Source: Balanoglossus misakiensis (Eukaryota; Hemichordata). From it: a stretch of DNA of 64,000 nucleotides. Below, piece by piece: positions 1 to 11,189 of the stretch (position 1 is its first letter; every line of letters starts with the position of its first letter). Made by a program: the position numbers and the translations under genes. The stretch lies in assembly GCA_040954595.2 (NCBI GenBank), contig CM082579.2:13206001-13270000 (forward strand), in the 5' to 3' direction. Below the pieces are notes generated by a model. It did no database searches. It was given only the letters and a program-made list of their open reading frames with translations, and had not been told where the DNA came from.

Positions 1-1
1 C

Positions 2-1678
2 TTCATTAATCGCGTAAAATCACTAACTATAAATATGGGCAATTCCATTCGACATCATTCACAACCACAAGCTGAATTGAAATCCGATTGTCGCCTTAAT
101 GCCTTTGAGCCTACAACAGCTGATGAAATTGACAAGGTTATTCGTGCATCGCCTTCATCTACTTGTTGCCTTGATCCGATTCCTACCAAGATCTTCAAAC
201 ATTCTAACATTTTACAAGTTTTGTTACCACATATCACAGAAATCTTCAATAACTCTCTGCAGTATGGTGCTGTACCTCCTCATTTCAAGGAAGCCATCGT
301 TAAACCTCTACTTAAAAAGCCATCTCTTGATCATGAAGTTCTCAAAAATTTCCGTCCTGTATCCAACCTGCCGTTTTTGTCGAAGATCCTGGAACGTATT
401 GTTGCCAAGAGACTGACTTCTCACATTGTCAACCATTCATTGGACGAGCCTTTGCAATCTGCTTACAAGCCAGGACACAGTACTGAGACTGCTCTCCTCA
501 AAGTAACAAATGACATTTTGCTTGCTCTTGATGAAAAAAGAGATGTTTTCTTGGTATTACTCGATCTTTCCGCAGCATTTGACACTGTGAACCATACCAT
601 TTTACTCAATCGCTTAAGAGACCGCTTCGGTCTCTCAGATACTGTTCTCATGTGGTTTAAGTCATACCTTTCCAATCGTAGTCAGTGTGTACTTGTAAAT
701 TCCACCCAATCACCTTTTTATCCGCTCGACACTGGGGTACCACAGGGATCAGTTCTTGGTCCCATACTTTTCAATATGTACACGTCTCCATTAGGTGAAT
801 TAGTTCAAAGTCATGGTTGTCTTTATAGTTTTTATGCAGATGAATCTTCACTTTATATGTCTTTTAGTAAAGACAACGCAGCAAGAACTGTTTCAAATCT
901 TGAACTTTGTATTTCTGATGTTAGGTTTTGGATGTCTGAAAACTTCTTGTGCTTAAACGATGATAAGACTGAATTTGTTATTTTCTCTGGTATTTTGGGT
1001 GATCTGTCTGCTAGAGGGATTTCAGAAATTCGTGTTGGCGATTCTCTGATTCCCGTCCATTGTCAGGCTAAGAGCCTTGGAGTGATCCTTGACTCTTGTC
1101 TGACAATGAAGCCACATATTGGACAGATCTGCCGCTCTGCCACTTTTCATTTACGTCGCATTGCGCTTATCCGCAAATATTTATCTCATTCAGCTACAGA
1201 GCAATTAGTTCATGAATTCATTACGTCTCGAATTGATTCATGTAATTCACTTTTATTTGGGCTCCCGAAGTATTCAATCAACCGTATCCAACGCGTTCAG
1301 AATATTGCTGCTAGAATTGTAACTCGTTCTAAAATCACCTGTCACATCACTCCAATTTTGTATCAGTTGCACTGGCTACCTGTTACAGAGCGTATTGTTT
1401 TTAAGATGTTAGTTCTCATTTCTAAATCCATTCATAAACTTGGTCCAATCTATCTTTCTAGCATGACTAATCTATATGTTCCATGTCGCAATTTAAGGTC
1501 AGCTGATCAGTTCAAACTCTGCCCTGTTCGATCACGCACCAAGAGTTATGGTGATCGCGCTTTTACTGTTGCTGCTCCAATTCTTTGGAATAATCTTCCA
1601 CTCACCATTCGCCAGGCACCAGACTTATCTGTTTTTAAATCAAATGTTAAAACTTTACTTTTTAAATCTGTTTTTTAG
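2..1678 (+). CDS. Retrotransposon reverse transcriptase (ORF2), 5' partial, YADE active site
   Basis: RNA-directed DNA polymerase of a non-LTR retrotransposon, which in this family performs target-primed reverse transcription. The frame has no stop from base 2; the first ATG is at 35, but codons upstream are also open, so the true start is outside the window. Counting from that ATG (547 residues), a linker with LDPIPT is at 46-51, LKNFRPVSNLPF at about 103-114, motif A LLDLSAAFD at 175-183, GVPQGS at 234-239, and motif C at 267-270. Motif C reads YADE instead of YADD, so the second catalytic aspartate is glutamate; the sister copy at 4.8-6.1 kb keeps YADD. The C-terminal HWLPV and FTVAAPILWNNLP blocks are typical of CR1/L2-like proteins. 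The frame is otherwise intact, which suggests a fairly recent copy whose catalysis is probably impaired. Identification as reverse transcriptase is secure; the exact clade is not. Confidence 0.93.
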   Translation, partial: FINRVKSLTINMGNSIRHHSQPQAELKSDCRLNAFEPTTADEIDKVIRASPSSTCCLDPIPTKIFKHSNILQVLLPHITEIFNNSLQYGAVPPHFKEAIVKPLLKKPSLDHEVLKNFRPVSNLPFLSKILERIVAKRLTSHIVNHSLDEPLQSAYKPGHSTETALLKVTNDILLALDEKRDVFLVLLDLSAAFDTVNHTILLNRLRDRFGLSDTVLMWFKSYLSNRSQCVLVNSTQSPFYPLDTGVPQGSVLGPILFNMYTSPLGELVQSHGCLYSFYADESSLYMSFSKDNAARTVSNLELCISDVRFWMSENFLCLNDDKTEFVIFSGILGDLSARGISEIRVGDSLIPVHCQAKSLGVILDSCLTMKPHIGQICRSATFHLRRIALIRKYLSHSATEQLVHEFITSRIDSCNSLLFGLPKYSINRIQRVQNIAARIVTRSKITCHITPILYQLHWLPVTERIVFKMLVLISKSIHKLGPIYLSSMTNLYVPCRNLRSADQFKLCPVRSRTKSYGDRAFTVAAPILWNNLPLTIRQAPDLSVFKSNVKTLLFKSVF

Positions 1679-1754
1679 CCATTTGTTGTATTGTACTTTT
1701 GCTTTAAGCGTCATTGATCACATTTTTTTGTGGATACTGACGCTATACAAATAA

Positions 1755-1783
1755 ATTATTATTATTATTATTATTATTATTAT
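1755..1783 (+). repeat. (ATT)n microsatellite tail of the retrotransposon
   Basis: About ten ATT units directly follow AAATAA at the 3' end of the element. The mirror-image copy ends in (AAT)n at 4806-4822, so the tail belongs to the element and is not a chance microsatellite. Confidence 0.85.
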
Positions 1784-4700
1784 AGCCACAATCGAGTTTA
1801 CTGATTTGTTTGTGTACACCGACCAGTAAACTTTAACTTATTGGACCATTCAAAAGTAAAATCATGAAAATATTTTTAAATTAATACCAGATTCACACAG
1901 GGCAAAATTCAAAATGTTTGAGAGACACTACTTGCCTATGGTAAATACAGAGGATTAAACCTTTGATTTGCCTCTTGTCCACATACAACATTTATGTATA
2001 GGCACTATGGCTTGGCCCCATAGACAATAGGTTGTTTAGAGGTATTAATCCTTACACCGGCGCAGGTTGTCAAAGCCGTCTCGAATCTGACACGTTTCAG
2101 CACCACTTGAACTGATAACAAATAATTATTTATGCAAGTATTTCATCTGAGACATTTTAGAAACGTATTAATGGTCCCTGTGTAACTCCCATATAAAATT
2201 GTGCTTAATTAAATTGGCAGTTTAATCAGTAATGCCCTGACAGTGGATCTGACTATAGAGAAAATTTTCACGTATTGTTGTCATGGATTCTGGTGGAGTG
2301 ACCATGAGATAGGCAATAGACCTGTTATGCATGAATGGATCACCAATTATGTATGAGGTGCATGTATATTTGATTTCAAGAAAAGAGTTTAAATAAATTT
2401 TGGACATCCCATGCCATATCACACTGTTCACTGGCATGGACTAACAGAGTATGGGAGGGGGGGGAAGGCATTTCTTGAGCATAAATTGCACAATATAAAG
2501 GAGAGAGGTGGGAAAAGATTCCTCCATACACCTGAAATTTTCTTTAAAGATAATTCTTTGCTTTGGCTAGATTATCAATGCATTGCATTTTGTTGCCATG
2601 CTATAGCAACCACCTGGCAATGAAAAATCACATACAACCACCTGCCAAATGCCAAATCCTTGAATTTTATAATCGTGAAAATAAATTTCATCAACCATAA
2701 GGCCAAACTGCACTAATACCGTGTACAAAATACATGAAAATGTTGACGTTGGATCCAACTTGTGTGAGTTTCAGTGCTCATTCATAGTTCACTGTTGAGG
2801 TACCCGATCATTGTAATAATGTCAGGGGATGCAGCATGAAAGAGGACGTCAACAAAATGAATGTAACTATGAGTAGAAAGGATGCCAACCCCCCCCCCCC
2901 CCACTTCAGTGTTTATATGAATCCTTCCATATTCATGACACAACCATTCTGGTCAGTTTTAATTATAGCAATCGTATCCAGAAACTACTTGCTTGCAAAG
3001 TTTTCTGCCCAAGGTTTTAAAAAGCTAGGTCCTGTACGTGCATGTACAACTCATTCAAAATAACATCACCATTGCATGATAGAACAGCCATACACAAATT
3101 CGTTAATAGATGCACACCTGCAGTATGATTACAACCACACATGTACTCACTTTATCTACAGGTATATACATTTATGATCATTATATACAATTAATAGATG
3201 TTTGCTTCCCAAATTTACAGACCAAACATTTCAATTTCTTAATTAAAAGCCAATAAATTCTGTACCTGCCAATAACCTCTGTTCCATTTCAATATCTACA
3301 TGAATAAGAGCATAAAAAAGGTTAACATTAGGTGAATATTGAGATCTGGGAATGTATTGTATAGACTTCAAATGAGCAGAAGTCAGCCTCAAAGTTTTAA
3401 AAGATTTATTACACTGTCAAAGACTGAGTCCATAACAAAGAAATGTGGGCGCGGTTTCTTGAATGAGAGGGCTCTTGGCAAGTTTGGGGTGGGGCTATGG
3501 AATATCCTCCCGCTGTCTGAGGATGACAGTTTTGACAATGTTTTGGTTTGGTCCTTAACTACAAGAATAAATTTCATGTATCTTGTTTTGTAAATAAAAG
3601 GATTGTTGCTAACCTCATCTGTTGGTGCCAACAGTTCTCTGAATCATGACTAGCATTTCATGACATAAGAACAACAACTAAGCGGATTCTACAAAACAAC
3701 AACTGCACTGTGACTTCAAACAATCAATCAATCAAGCCTCTGCACACCTCTGAATAGTGAAACATTAAAAGGTAGGAGACAGCCAGCCAATATGCATTGC
3801 ATGGTTATTATATTCCGTAGCCTTATACATAAAATTTTGAGAAAACATACAATTCATTGTGTACGTACTGGAACATGTTGTATGCTCTGAAATCAACACA
3901 GAATGTCGGACCCCTGCCATTTCAAGGCGCATGATCAGGCCCAGTTACAGAGTTAATTTATCTAAAATCTCCACATGCAGTTTTAAATTTTAATGGTTTG
4001 CCTTTTGCTAATAGAGCAGTGAAATTGATAACATAGAGATATCTACCATAGATGGCCACTGTTTGTCAATACCGGTACTAGTATCTTGTTTGACTAAACT
4101 TTTGTTGCCCTTTCCTGATCAACTGGGCTATATTGCCAAAATTAAATGTTGGAGAATTTGTGTGCTTCTTTAACACAGGATCCTACGTGTACAGTGAGCA
4201 CATTATGCAACTTCTGGATCTATACAAGCCCCAAATATAATGTCATTGAAGCCCTAAGACTAGGAGCTGCCACTTGTTGCATTATTTTCATGATTTGACT
4301 TCCAACATAGATTGGTCCATCTAAATAAGCTTACTGATAGGCATACATGAATATGTTACCGACGCCCGATTGTGGCTGTATGTTGCAATTTGAACAAGTG
4401 ATATATTAAATAGGTGCCACATCTGTTCAATCAGCCTCTATAAAAAGAGTTCACAACTATTGTGGTACGCATCGCCAAGAGTTAATAAACAGAATCAAAT
4501 GCAAATACAAGTAATGTGGATTAATGATGAAGATTTTATATAAAAGGTAGAAGATTTGATTTTTGGAAAAATTTGAAAGTTGGCATTTCATGAGGCTTTC
4601 AGGGAATAATAGTACCTGAAGACTGGCGTTGTCACCATTGTACATGCATTGACCAGCAGAATGTTGCTATAATTCCCAATGATTTGGCCAAAACTGGTTC

Positions 4701-4805
4701 CCTCTTAAATACTAGAAGGAAGGTATCAGTATGCATGTTCCTTGGTTGGTTAAATAAATTTTGATCAAAATTAAGGTAATATGTGCCTCAAAGTCAGATT
4801 TTAAG
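1784..4805. other. No gene recognised, AT-rich spacer
   Basis: Only short ORFs of 62-84 codons are present, with no recognisable domain and no splice pattern I trust. There is a poly-C run of about 14 at 2889-2902. I see no transposon termini. The ORF at 3339-3593 was considered and has no recognisable motif. Confidence 0.6.
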
Positions 4806-6059
4806 AATAATAATAATAATAATTTATTTATATAGCGTCAGTATCCACTAAAATGTGATCAATGACGCTTAAAGCAAAAATACAATACAACAAATGGCTA
4901 AAAAACAGATTTAAAGAGTAAAGTTTTGACATTTGATTTAAAAACAGAAAAGTCTGGTGCCTGGTGAATGGTGAGTGGAAGATTATTCCAACGAATTGGA
5001 GCAGCAACAGTAAAAGCACGATCACCATAACTCCTGGTGCGTGATCGAACAGGGCAGAGTTTGAACTGATCAGCTGACCTTAAATTGCGACACGGAACAT
5101 ACAGATCAGTCATGTTAAAAAGATAGATTGGACCAAGTTTATGAATGGATTTAAAAATGAGAACTAACATCTTAAAAACAACACGCTCTGTACAGGTAGC
5201 CAGTGCAACTGATACAAAATTGGAGTGATGTGACAGGTGATTTTTGAACGAGTAACAATTCTAGCAGCAATATTCTGAACGCGTTGGATACGGTTGATTG
5301 AATACTTCGGGAGCCCAAATAAAAGTGAATTACATGAATCAATTCGAGAAGTAATGAATGCATGAACTAATTGCTCTGTAGCAGATTGAGATAAATATTT
5401 GCAATAAGTGCAATGCGACGTAAATGAAAAGTGGCAGAGCGGCAGATCTGTCCAATATGTGGCTTCATTGTCAGACAAGAGTCAAGGATCACTCCAAGGC
5501 TCTTAGCCTGACAATGGACGGGAATCAGAGAATCGCCAACACGAATTTCTGAAATCCCTCTAGCAGACAGATCACCCGAAGTACCAGAGAAAATAACAAA
5601 TTCAGTCTTATCATCGTTTAAGCACAAGAAGTTTTCAGACATCCAAAACCTAACATCGGATATACAAAGTTCAAAATTTGAAACAGTTCTTGCTGCGTTG
5701 TCTTTACAAAAAGACATAAAAAGGGAAGAGTCATCTGCATAAAAACTATAAAGACAACCATGACTTTGAACTAATTCACCTAATGGAGACATGTACATAT
5801 TGAAAAGTATGGGACCAAGAACTGATCCCTGTGGTACCCCAATGTCGAGCGGATAGAAAGGTGATTGAGTGGAATTTACAAGTATACACTGACTACGATT
5901 GGAAAGGTATGACTTAAACCACATGAGAACAGTATCTGAGAGACCAAAGCGGTCTCTTAAGCGATTGAGTAAAATGGTATGGTTCACAGTGTCAAATGCT
6001 GCAGAAAGATCGAGTAATACCAAGAAAATCTCTCTTTTTTCAGAGCAAGCAAAATGTCA
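4806..6059 (-). mobile_element. 5'-truncated copy of the same non-LTR retrotransposon
   Basis: Read on the minus strand, this is a close copy of the element at the left edge, from within the reverse-transcriptase frame to the (ATT)n tail at 4806-4822. Similarity to copy 1 stops at about 6059, within the segment matching copy 1 bases 511-528. This is the 5' truncation expected when reverse transcription stops early. I see no clear target-site duplication. Confidence 0.9.
4898..6059 (-). pseudogene. Reverse transcriptase fragment with frameshifts
   Basis: Minus-strand remnant of the same reverse transcriptase. It starts just upstream of motif A (LLDLSAAFD) and includes GVPQGS, an intact YADD and the C-terminal WNNLP block. 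Compared with copy 1 there are three frame-breaking deletions: about 4 bases near 6041, 1 base near 5402 (TATCCGC becomes TATTGC on the minus strand) and 1 base near 5191 (TGTTACAG becomes TGTACAG). The pieces therefore fall in different frames: 5367-6023, about 5164-5478, and 4898-5170. The fragment is non-functional because it is 5'-truncated and shifted, although its catalytic motif is intact. It is useful as an in-window reference for the YADE change in copy 1. Confidence 0.9.
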
Positions 6060-6320
6060 GAAGAAAGAGTGAAACTCCAAAGGTTTAAATTTTCTGATGC
6101 CTCTAAGTCTGTGATGAGTCTATTTGGAATGAAAGACCAAAACATGTTCGTCTTCTTATTTGTCGTCGCTACTTTAATTCTTATTTACTTTAAATTTAAG
6201 TTGATACAGAGATTGGTTGCAAACAACATTCTCCAGAAGTCTTTGAATGCATCCCATTCTTATCAATTTTAATCTTTAAAAAGTTATACAAATCGAGTTG
6301 ATATACCAGTAATAGCAATT

Positions 6321-6464
6321 ACCCCCCCCCATATTGGCTTTGAAACCGAGAGTGTATCTCCGCCCCTGACAGAGTTTCGGGGGCAGGGTAAACCATACTT
6401 AACCCCCCCCCCCCTCCCCACCATGCACAAAATCCCCGCTTACCCCCCCCCCCCCACCCCCGCC
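6321..6464. repeat. Cluster of poly-C tracts
   Basis: Three C-runs of about 9, 12 and 13, interrupted by A or T, lie at 6322-6330, 6403-6414 and 6443-6455. Comparable G/C runs recur at 2889, 8514, 8570, 20050, 20500, 25686, 28530 and 30208, so this looks like a general feature of the local genome. Confidence 0.75.
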
Positions 6465-8249
6465 AATGATCATATTTTACACCAATAGGGATATGGATTT
6501 AAAGAATGGCGCAATCAGTGTGAATAACTGAAGTATAAAAATCAAAGTTAACAGAAGCGCACATTTTGTTGTTTATGGAACATACAGTGTAATTGGCTGG
6601 GAGGCTTCACGTGTCAGTAATTTGACGCCAATCAAACTAATCTTTAACGAAAGTCGCTGATCGAAGAAAGTACATTTGTAGCAATGTGTGTGACATGAAT
6701 ACAGTTGAATTCAATTTTTGGAACAATACTGAGAAAATTGTCAATCATAACAGATACTGGAGCTTTAACAATAATATTTGTTCACTTTATTTCTTGCTAT
6801 TTCTCCCTTTTTATTATTTGCATTTAATCAGTAATCAATTTATTCAGCTATTTATTGTTATCATAAACCAATTGTGTCCAGAAAATATGTAACTTTGTCC
6901 CCGTACAAGAAATTGCTTCCTGCACCCCTGAAAAAGTGAAAATGTGCAAATCTAAGCAACAAAATATCATTAAGGAAATTCAACTTTTTGGTGCATTTAA
7001 TCTCTTTTATTTAGTACTGTCTTTATGAAATTACAGTCTCTAGTGAGAGCAGAGCAGAGACACAGGAGAACAGAACTTTTGTCTCTTTTTTCGAGCGTCC
7101 ACATCGCTTCATGTATTGCTGTGGCGTTAAAGTCGGCTGTTACAATAACATTGGTTGTGTAACAACGAACTACAAATTCTCACCAATAGTCATAAGCTTT
7201 TCCATGCCATCGTCAATGAAAACGGCACTGGTATTCTGATTTGTAGATCATACGGCGGAGTTTGTATTCCCTGGAGAAAGTCGCTGCCGATCTTGGTATT
7301 GGGAACATAGTCGAATAATGGATTTTGATAACAGCGGTATGCCATCGAAGCCTGCTCTGTAGAAATATGTTTTGTCGGGACTGCAAAATCTGCCCGACAC
7401 AAGTCCGACATTTGGCCGTCGTGCATTACCATGATAAACATGACAAGGCAAAGTTGTGAAAAACCGACTTTGTCATCTCAAAAAAAACCTGCCGGTGTAC
7501 ATGATGCAGAATTCCGGCATGCCAGTCGAAACTTTCCCGGTACCATTTTGTTGATGGCGAATACCGTTTGCCACACGAAATTTCGACGTGTCATTTGTGA
7601 AGTCACAACAGACCTGGCTGTATGATGCGACAATCTACGACAAGAATCACGTGGTTCTCAGTTGCATTTAAATTTTTATTCGTAATCTGCTCTTTAAAAA
7701 CTGTATATCATGTTCTGACAGACTTCACCTTTACCAGAAAATGCATTTAGTTAAATCGTATAGATTTTCGAAGTTCTAAGTATCAATCACAATTTCGGAA
7801 AAAAATGCATGGTTGTCTCTATACATGGTTTATATATATCTACCCAGTGCCCGTCAGTAGCCAAAACCACTTAACTGTGCAACCCGGTCGGGCATTTTTT
7901 TCTATCAAACACAAACAAAAATCTATTCATGGATGCGTCAATGAAGCACGCCAAAACAGGATCCCAACCAATCACAACGATGTACTATTTCTGGCCATGT
8001 TACACCGATGTTTTTACGTGATATGGCGGCAGATGTATGACCTGTCATACTGTCCCTACGTTCCAACAAGTCAGCTACTGACCGGAAAATTAATTTTTTG
8101 GTGAAAAAACATTTTATTGTTTATATTGTTTAACGTTAAAATTTTACTCTGTCTCTGGGCATGCAAGCCTTACCCTATGTGCAGCGCAATATATTATTAG
8201 CATGCTTGTCGCACATCACCAATCAAGTATGCCTAGGTTGGCATTATAT
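6465..8249. other. No gene recognised
   Basis: AT-rich sequence with a somewhat CpG-richer patch at about 7080-7620 and no ORF over 100 codons. The 99-codon frame at 7805-8104 has no motif I recognise. A promoter or a small exon cannot be excluded, but nothing in the sequence supports one. Confidence 0.55.
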
Positions 8250-8339
8250 GCAATAATTGAAGCATTGGTGGCCTAGTTGGGTGGCTAGATGGTGGGCCAT
8301 CCAGCCACCCAACCAGCCCAACAAGGCTACAATTATTGC
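8250..8339. repeat. Long hairpin with 43-bp arms
   Basis: Arms 8250-8292 and 8297-8339 are near-complementary with a 4-base TGGG loop; GTTGGGTGGCT on the left pairs with AGCCACCCAAC on the right. Weaker complementarity (GCCTAGG against GCTAGGCAGG) extends outward to about 8230 and 8352. It may be a foldback MITE or a structured RNA. I identified no target-site duplication. Confidence 0.75.
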
Positions 8340-8487
8340 AGCTAGGCAGGCATGGAATGTAAGGCTAATTGAATTCAATTACTCAGAATGACTATCCTCG
8401 AATCGTATAGCACAACGCAATTCGCTGATCGCGGTTTCGGCGGTCAAATCATAGAAAGCTCGTACAGCAATTTTGTAACCAATCCAA

Positions 8488-8652
8488 TAAGGGACCGTTC
8501 AGTTTTTACGGCTGGGGGGGGGGGGGGGTTGGCAAGTTTGTGTCATCGGTTTTCAAAATCAGGCCAACCCCCCCCCCCTTCACCCAGGACCCAAAAAACG
8601 ACGACACCCCCCCTTGACAGGCCTAACAATATGATGACCCCCCCTCCTCTCC
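8488..8652. repeat. G-run/C-run segment with a truncated MITE-like end
   Basis: GGGACCGTTCAGTTTTTAC at 8491 resembles the terminus of the element at 10751 (GGGACTGTTCAGATTTTAC). It is followed by a G-run of about 15 and later C-runs at about 8570 and 8606. The facing right terminus is not recognisable, so this may be a diverged or truncated relative. Confidence 0.45.
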
Positions 8653-8870
8653 GAAAACATTCGCCGTCATGATCCTATGTACACTGTATGCAATAAAGGG
8701 AATGAGGCTCCTCAACACGTCAATTATAATTTTCTTAAAGTAATTGAAGTATATAATAGTATATCGTTGCAATAAAGACATCTATGAATAAATGAATAAA
8801 TTAAAATGACAAGTCAATACAATAGTTGGTAGGATTGGTAAAGCAAGAAAAGTGTCGGGGTTGGGCGTGG

Positions 8871-9320
8871 GAGGGGGTGTCCCCCTCCCACATAAGAAAA
8901 TTTTGTAAAATACGGTGCTCAAAGTTGCATTTTAATGAACTCAAAAGCAAATTAACTCAATGTTAGGGAGGAAATTTTTTTTAATTTTGCCACTCCACTC
9001 AAAGTAAGCATCGGGGATGGGGTGGCAAGAAGCGTGCCCTGGTACACTAGACAAACCAGCGAATAAATGCAATGTGGTGAAGAATGGAGGGGGTGTCCCC
9101 CTCCCACATAAGAATTTTTTTTGTAAAATACGGTGATCAAAGTTGCATTTTAACGAACTCAAAGGCATATTAACTCAATGTTGGCGAGGACAAATTTTAA
9201 TGTTGACACTCCACTCAAAGTAAGCATCGGTGGGGTGGGGTGGCAAGTAGTCTGCCCTGGTACACTAGACAAACCAGCCAATAAATGAAATGTGGCGAAG
9301 AATGAAGGGGGTGGGTTCGG
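8871..9320. repeat. Tandem duplication, about 216-234 bp units
   Basis: Two consecutive similar units begin with GGGGGTGTCCCC at 8873 and 9089, and a third start appears at 9323 before the next repeat takes over. Shared internal blocks include AAAGTTGCATTTTAA, CCACTCCACTCAAAG-like and CCCTGGTACACTAGACAAAC. The first unit starts with the palindrome GTGGGAGGGGG-TGT-CCCCCTCCCAC (8867-8891). Confidence 0.8.
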
Positions 9321-9333
9321 GAGGGGGTGTCCC

Positions 9334-9750
9334 CAATCTGATTAAAATCAGATGTAGGGAACGGCGACGTGGTTTTTTATGCTGTCGCCTCACACTACAT
9401 CTGACCAACTCTCACTGGAGCTCCCGTTGAAATCGACGGGATTTACTGGGCGAATAAACCAATCAGAAGGCGCCTTATAGCAAACGATAGGCATCCCACA
9501 ATCACATGACCTAGCCCCTTGGGTTGTTACCATGGAGCCACCACAATCTGATTAAAATCAGATGTAGGGAACGGCGACTTGTTTTTTTTATGCTGTCGCC
9601 TCACACTACATCTGACCAACTCTCAATGGAGATCCCGCTGAACTCTACGAGATTTACTGGGAATATAAACCAATCAGAAGGCGCCTTATAGCAAATGATA
9701 GGCAACCCACAATCACATGACCTGGCCCCTTGCGGTTGTTACCATGGAGC
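9334..9750. repeat. Two tandem 210-bp units with palindrome and hairpin
   Basis: Units start at 9334 and 9544 with the near-palindrome ATCTGATTAAAATCAGAT. Within each, TCAGATGTAG and GGCGAC pair with GTCGCC and CTACATCTGA across a T-rich loop, giving a hairpin of about 65 bases. Both units also carry CCAATCAGAAGGCGCC and end in TTACCATGGAGC. This is probably a dispersed structured repeat; its class is unknown. Confidence 0.75.
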
Positions 9751-9757
9751 TACCACA

Positions 9758-10292
9758 GACATATATCCCGGGCGCGAGAGTCGAATCAGCGTGGGGAATG
9801 GTTTCGAGCCAGTTCAGCGTGACGACTGAACCTCTATATTCCACCGGTCAACGAAATGTATAAGACGTGGCAACAAGTCGCAGTAAAATTGTTAGACAAT
9901 CGATTAAATTTGTGTAAGGCCGTCCCAGGGAGAGATTCTGTCGCCACGATCGTTTGTATACACCAGCAGAGTGTACCGACCGACTGCACAGTGCACTGAT
10001 TTGACTAGCTCTGCGTGCAGGTCTGTGTGTTCCCGGCGTTACACGGACGGTAGAAGAAGTTAAACGCATCATATTTGGGGTCGGTTGAAGTAATAAGGGA
10101 AAGGATTTTGCTTCGATAAAATCGAATTTCGACAGAAAAAGCTGCGGTCGGGCGTCCGGGTCCGGACCGCAGGCGCACCAGTTTTGTCTATGGGGCCTTA
10201 TGCAGGGCTGTGGTGCGTCGGGAACACACATACCTGAACGCGGAGCTATGACTTGACATTCCTTAGCCGAAGTTAGTGTTCTTTTTAAAAAT
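9758..10292. other. GC-richer segment without a recognised gene
   Basis: This stretch is richer in GC and CpG than its surroundings. It contains a 127-codon minus-strand frame (9848-10231) that starts with ATG but has no domain, signal or composition I recognise. It directly follows the CCAAT-containing 210-bp repeat, and a TATA-like CATATAT lies at 9758. A promoter or first exon is conceivable but unsupported. Confidence 0.3.
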
Positions 10293-10750
10293 CTGTCACA
10301 TAAATTGTTTTGGGATACATGGCAGTGAAATTTGGTTTATTTTTTATAAACTTTTACATGAAGTACGTCATTTTCCCCGACTGGCAGCATGACTACGAGG
10401 GCGAACATGACGACTTGTTAGGAGAGCGCCAGGCTTATAAATTCCGGCAAACATTATTTGGGCGATACCATTTTGTGGTAGGTATCACTACACGCCAGTC
10501 ATGCAAACATGCACTGGCTGGCCTTCGGATTACTACTACGGTCTCACTTGTTGCAAAAATCGAACGGTTTTAGCCGGTAAACACAGATGGATTAACTCTT
10601 AAATCTATCCTGCGCCCAAACGCGCTCCAGTCGGTTTAGTCATTGTTTATGTAAAAGGAAATGCAAAATGTAGCAGAAGCTTCATATAACATAATATAGA
10701 ATACACAAACAGACAGACAAATAAACAAGCAAACAAACAAACAAAAGTTA

Positions 10751-11007
10751 GGGACTGTTCAGATTTTACTTCCAGGGTGGGGCCGGAGGATTTTTTATTT
10801 TCCTGGTGATTGTTTTTTCCATGGACGTACCCCCAGTAAATTGTGGAGGAAATCTGTTGTACCCCTTAAATTTCCTGGGGTTTTTCCATGGTCCCCCCAA
10901 AAGGATTGTGATTTTTATGTCTATTCCTCCCTAAATTGTTCTTGGAGAAAATGGGCGGTCCCTCCTGAAAATCCTCCGCCCCCCGGAAGTAAATCCCGAA
11001 CAGTCCC
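10751..11007. mobile_element. MITE-like element with about 40-bp terminal inverted repeats
   Basis: The left end GGGACTGTTCAGATTTTAC and the right end (complement GGGACTGTTCGGGATTTAC) are inverted repeats. Complementarity continues through TTCC and GGCGGAGGATTTT for about 40 bp. Length is 257 bp with no coding capacity. I find no convincing target-site duplication, so the superfamily is open. The left end resembles the lone terminus at 8491. Confidence 0.7.
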
Positions 11008-11153
11008 AGCTAGCACCCTTGCTTCACTGCCAGAGGAGCGACAGCATCAACAAAATGCAGATACACAAGAAATAAGCAGTATATTCCACAAGTGAAGAAT
11101 CCCAGTTACAGACGTTACGAACAAACAAACTACCAACAACAAAGCTGGTCTCT

Positions 11154-11189
11154 GTTACCCATTCGCCTTTGCAAAGGCATCTGGGTAAC
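11154..11189. repeat. 36-bp near-perfect palindrome
   Basis: GTTACCCA and GCCTTTG on the left mirror CAAAGGC and TGGGTAAC on the right. Only three bases per arm mismatch and there is no loop. Possibly a hairpin or a small foldback remnant. Confidence 0.65.

Larger units (their letters stand above)
1..1783 (+). mobile_element. CR1/L2-like non-LTR retrotransposon, 5' end outside window
   Basis: The 3' part of a non-LTR retrotransposon. It is a reverse-transcriptase frame, then about 75 bp of 3' UTR, then a short (ATT)n tail with no poly-A. CR1/L2/Rex1-type elements typically end in such short tandem repeats, and the C-terminal reverse-transcriptase motifs also fit that group; the clade assignment is inference. 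The frame is open to base 2, so the endonuclease half presumably lies upstream of the window. A close relative lies on the opposite strand at 4806-6059, with the same 3' sequence (GATACTGACGCTATA-like or its complement) next to the tail. Confidence 0.9.

Noticed and set aside
6054-6272. 72-codon ORF with a hydrophobic segment
   Set aside because: Its ATG lies in the truncated end of the retrotransposon copy (match ends at about 6059), so the frame is a chance fusion of element and flank.
7805-8104. 99-codon plus-strand ORF
   Set aside because: No motif, AT-rich low-complexity start, no splice or promoter evidence.
9848-10231. 127-codon minus-strand ORF
   Set aside because: No recognisable domain, no supporting context, and GC-rich sequence favours chance open frames. 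Mentioned only within the regional entry.
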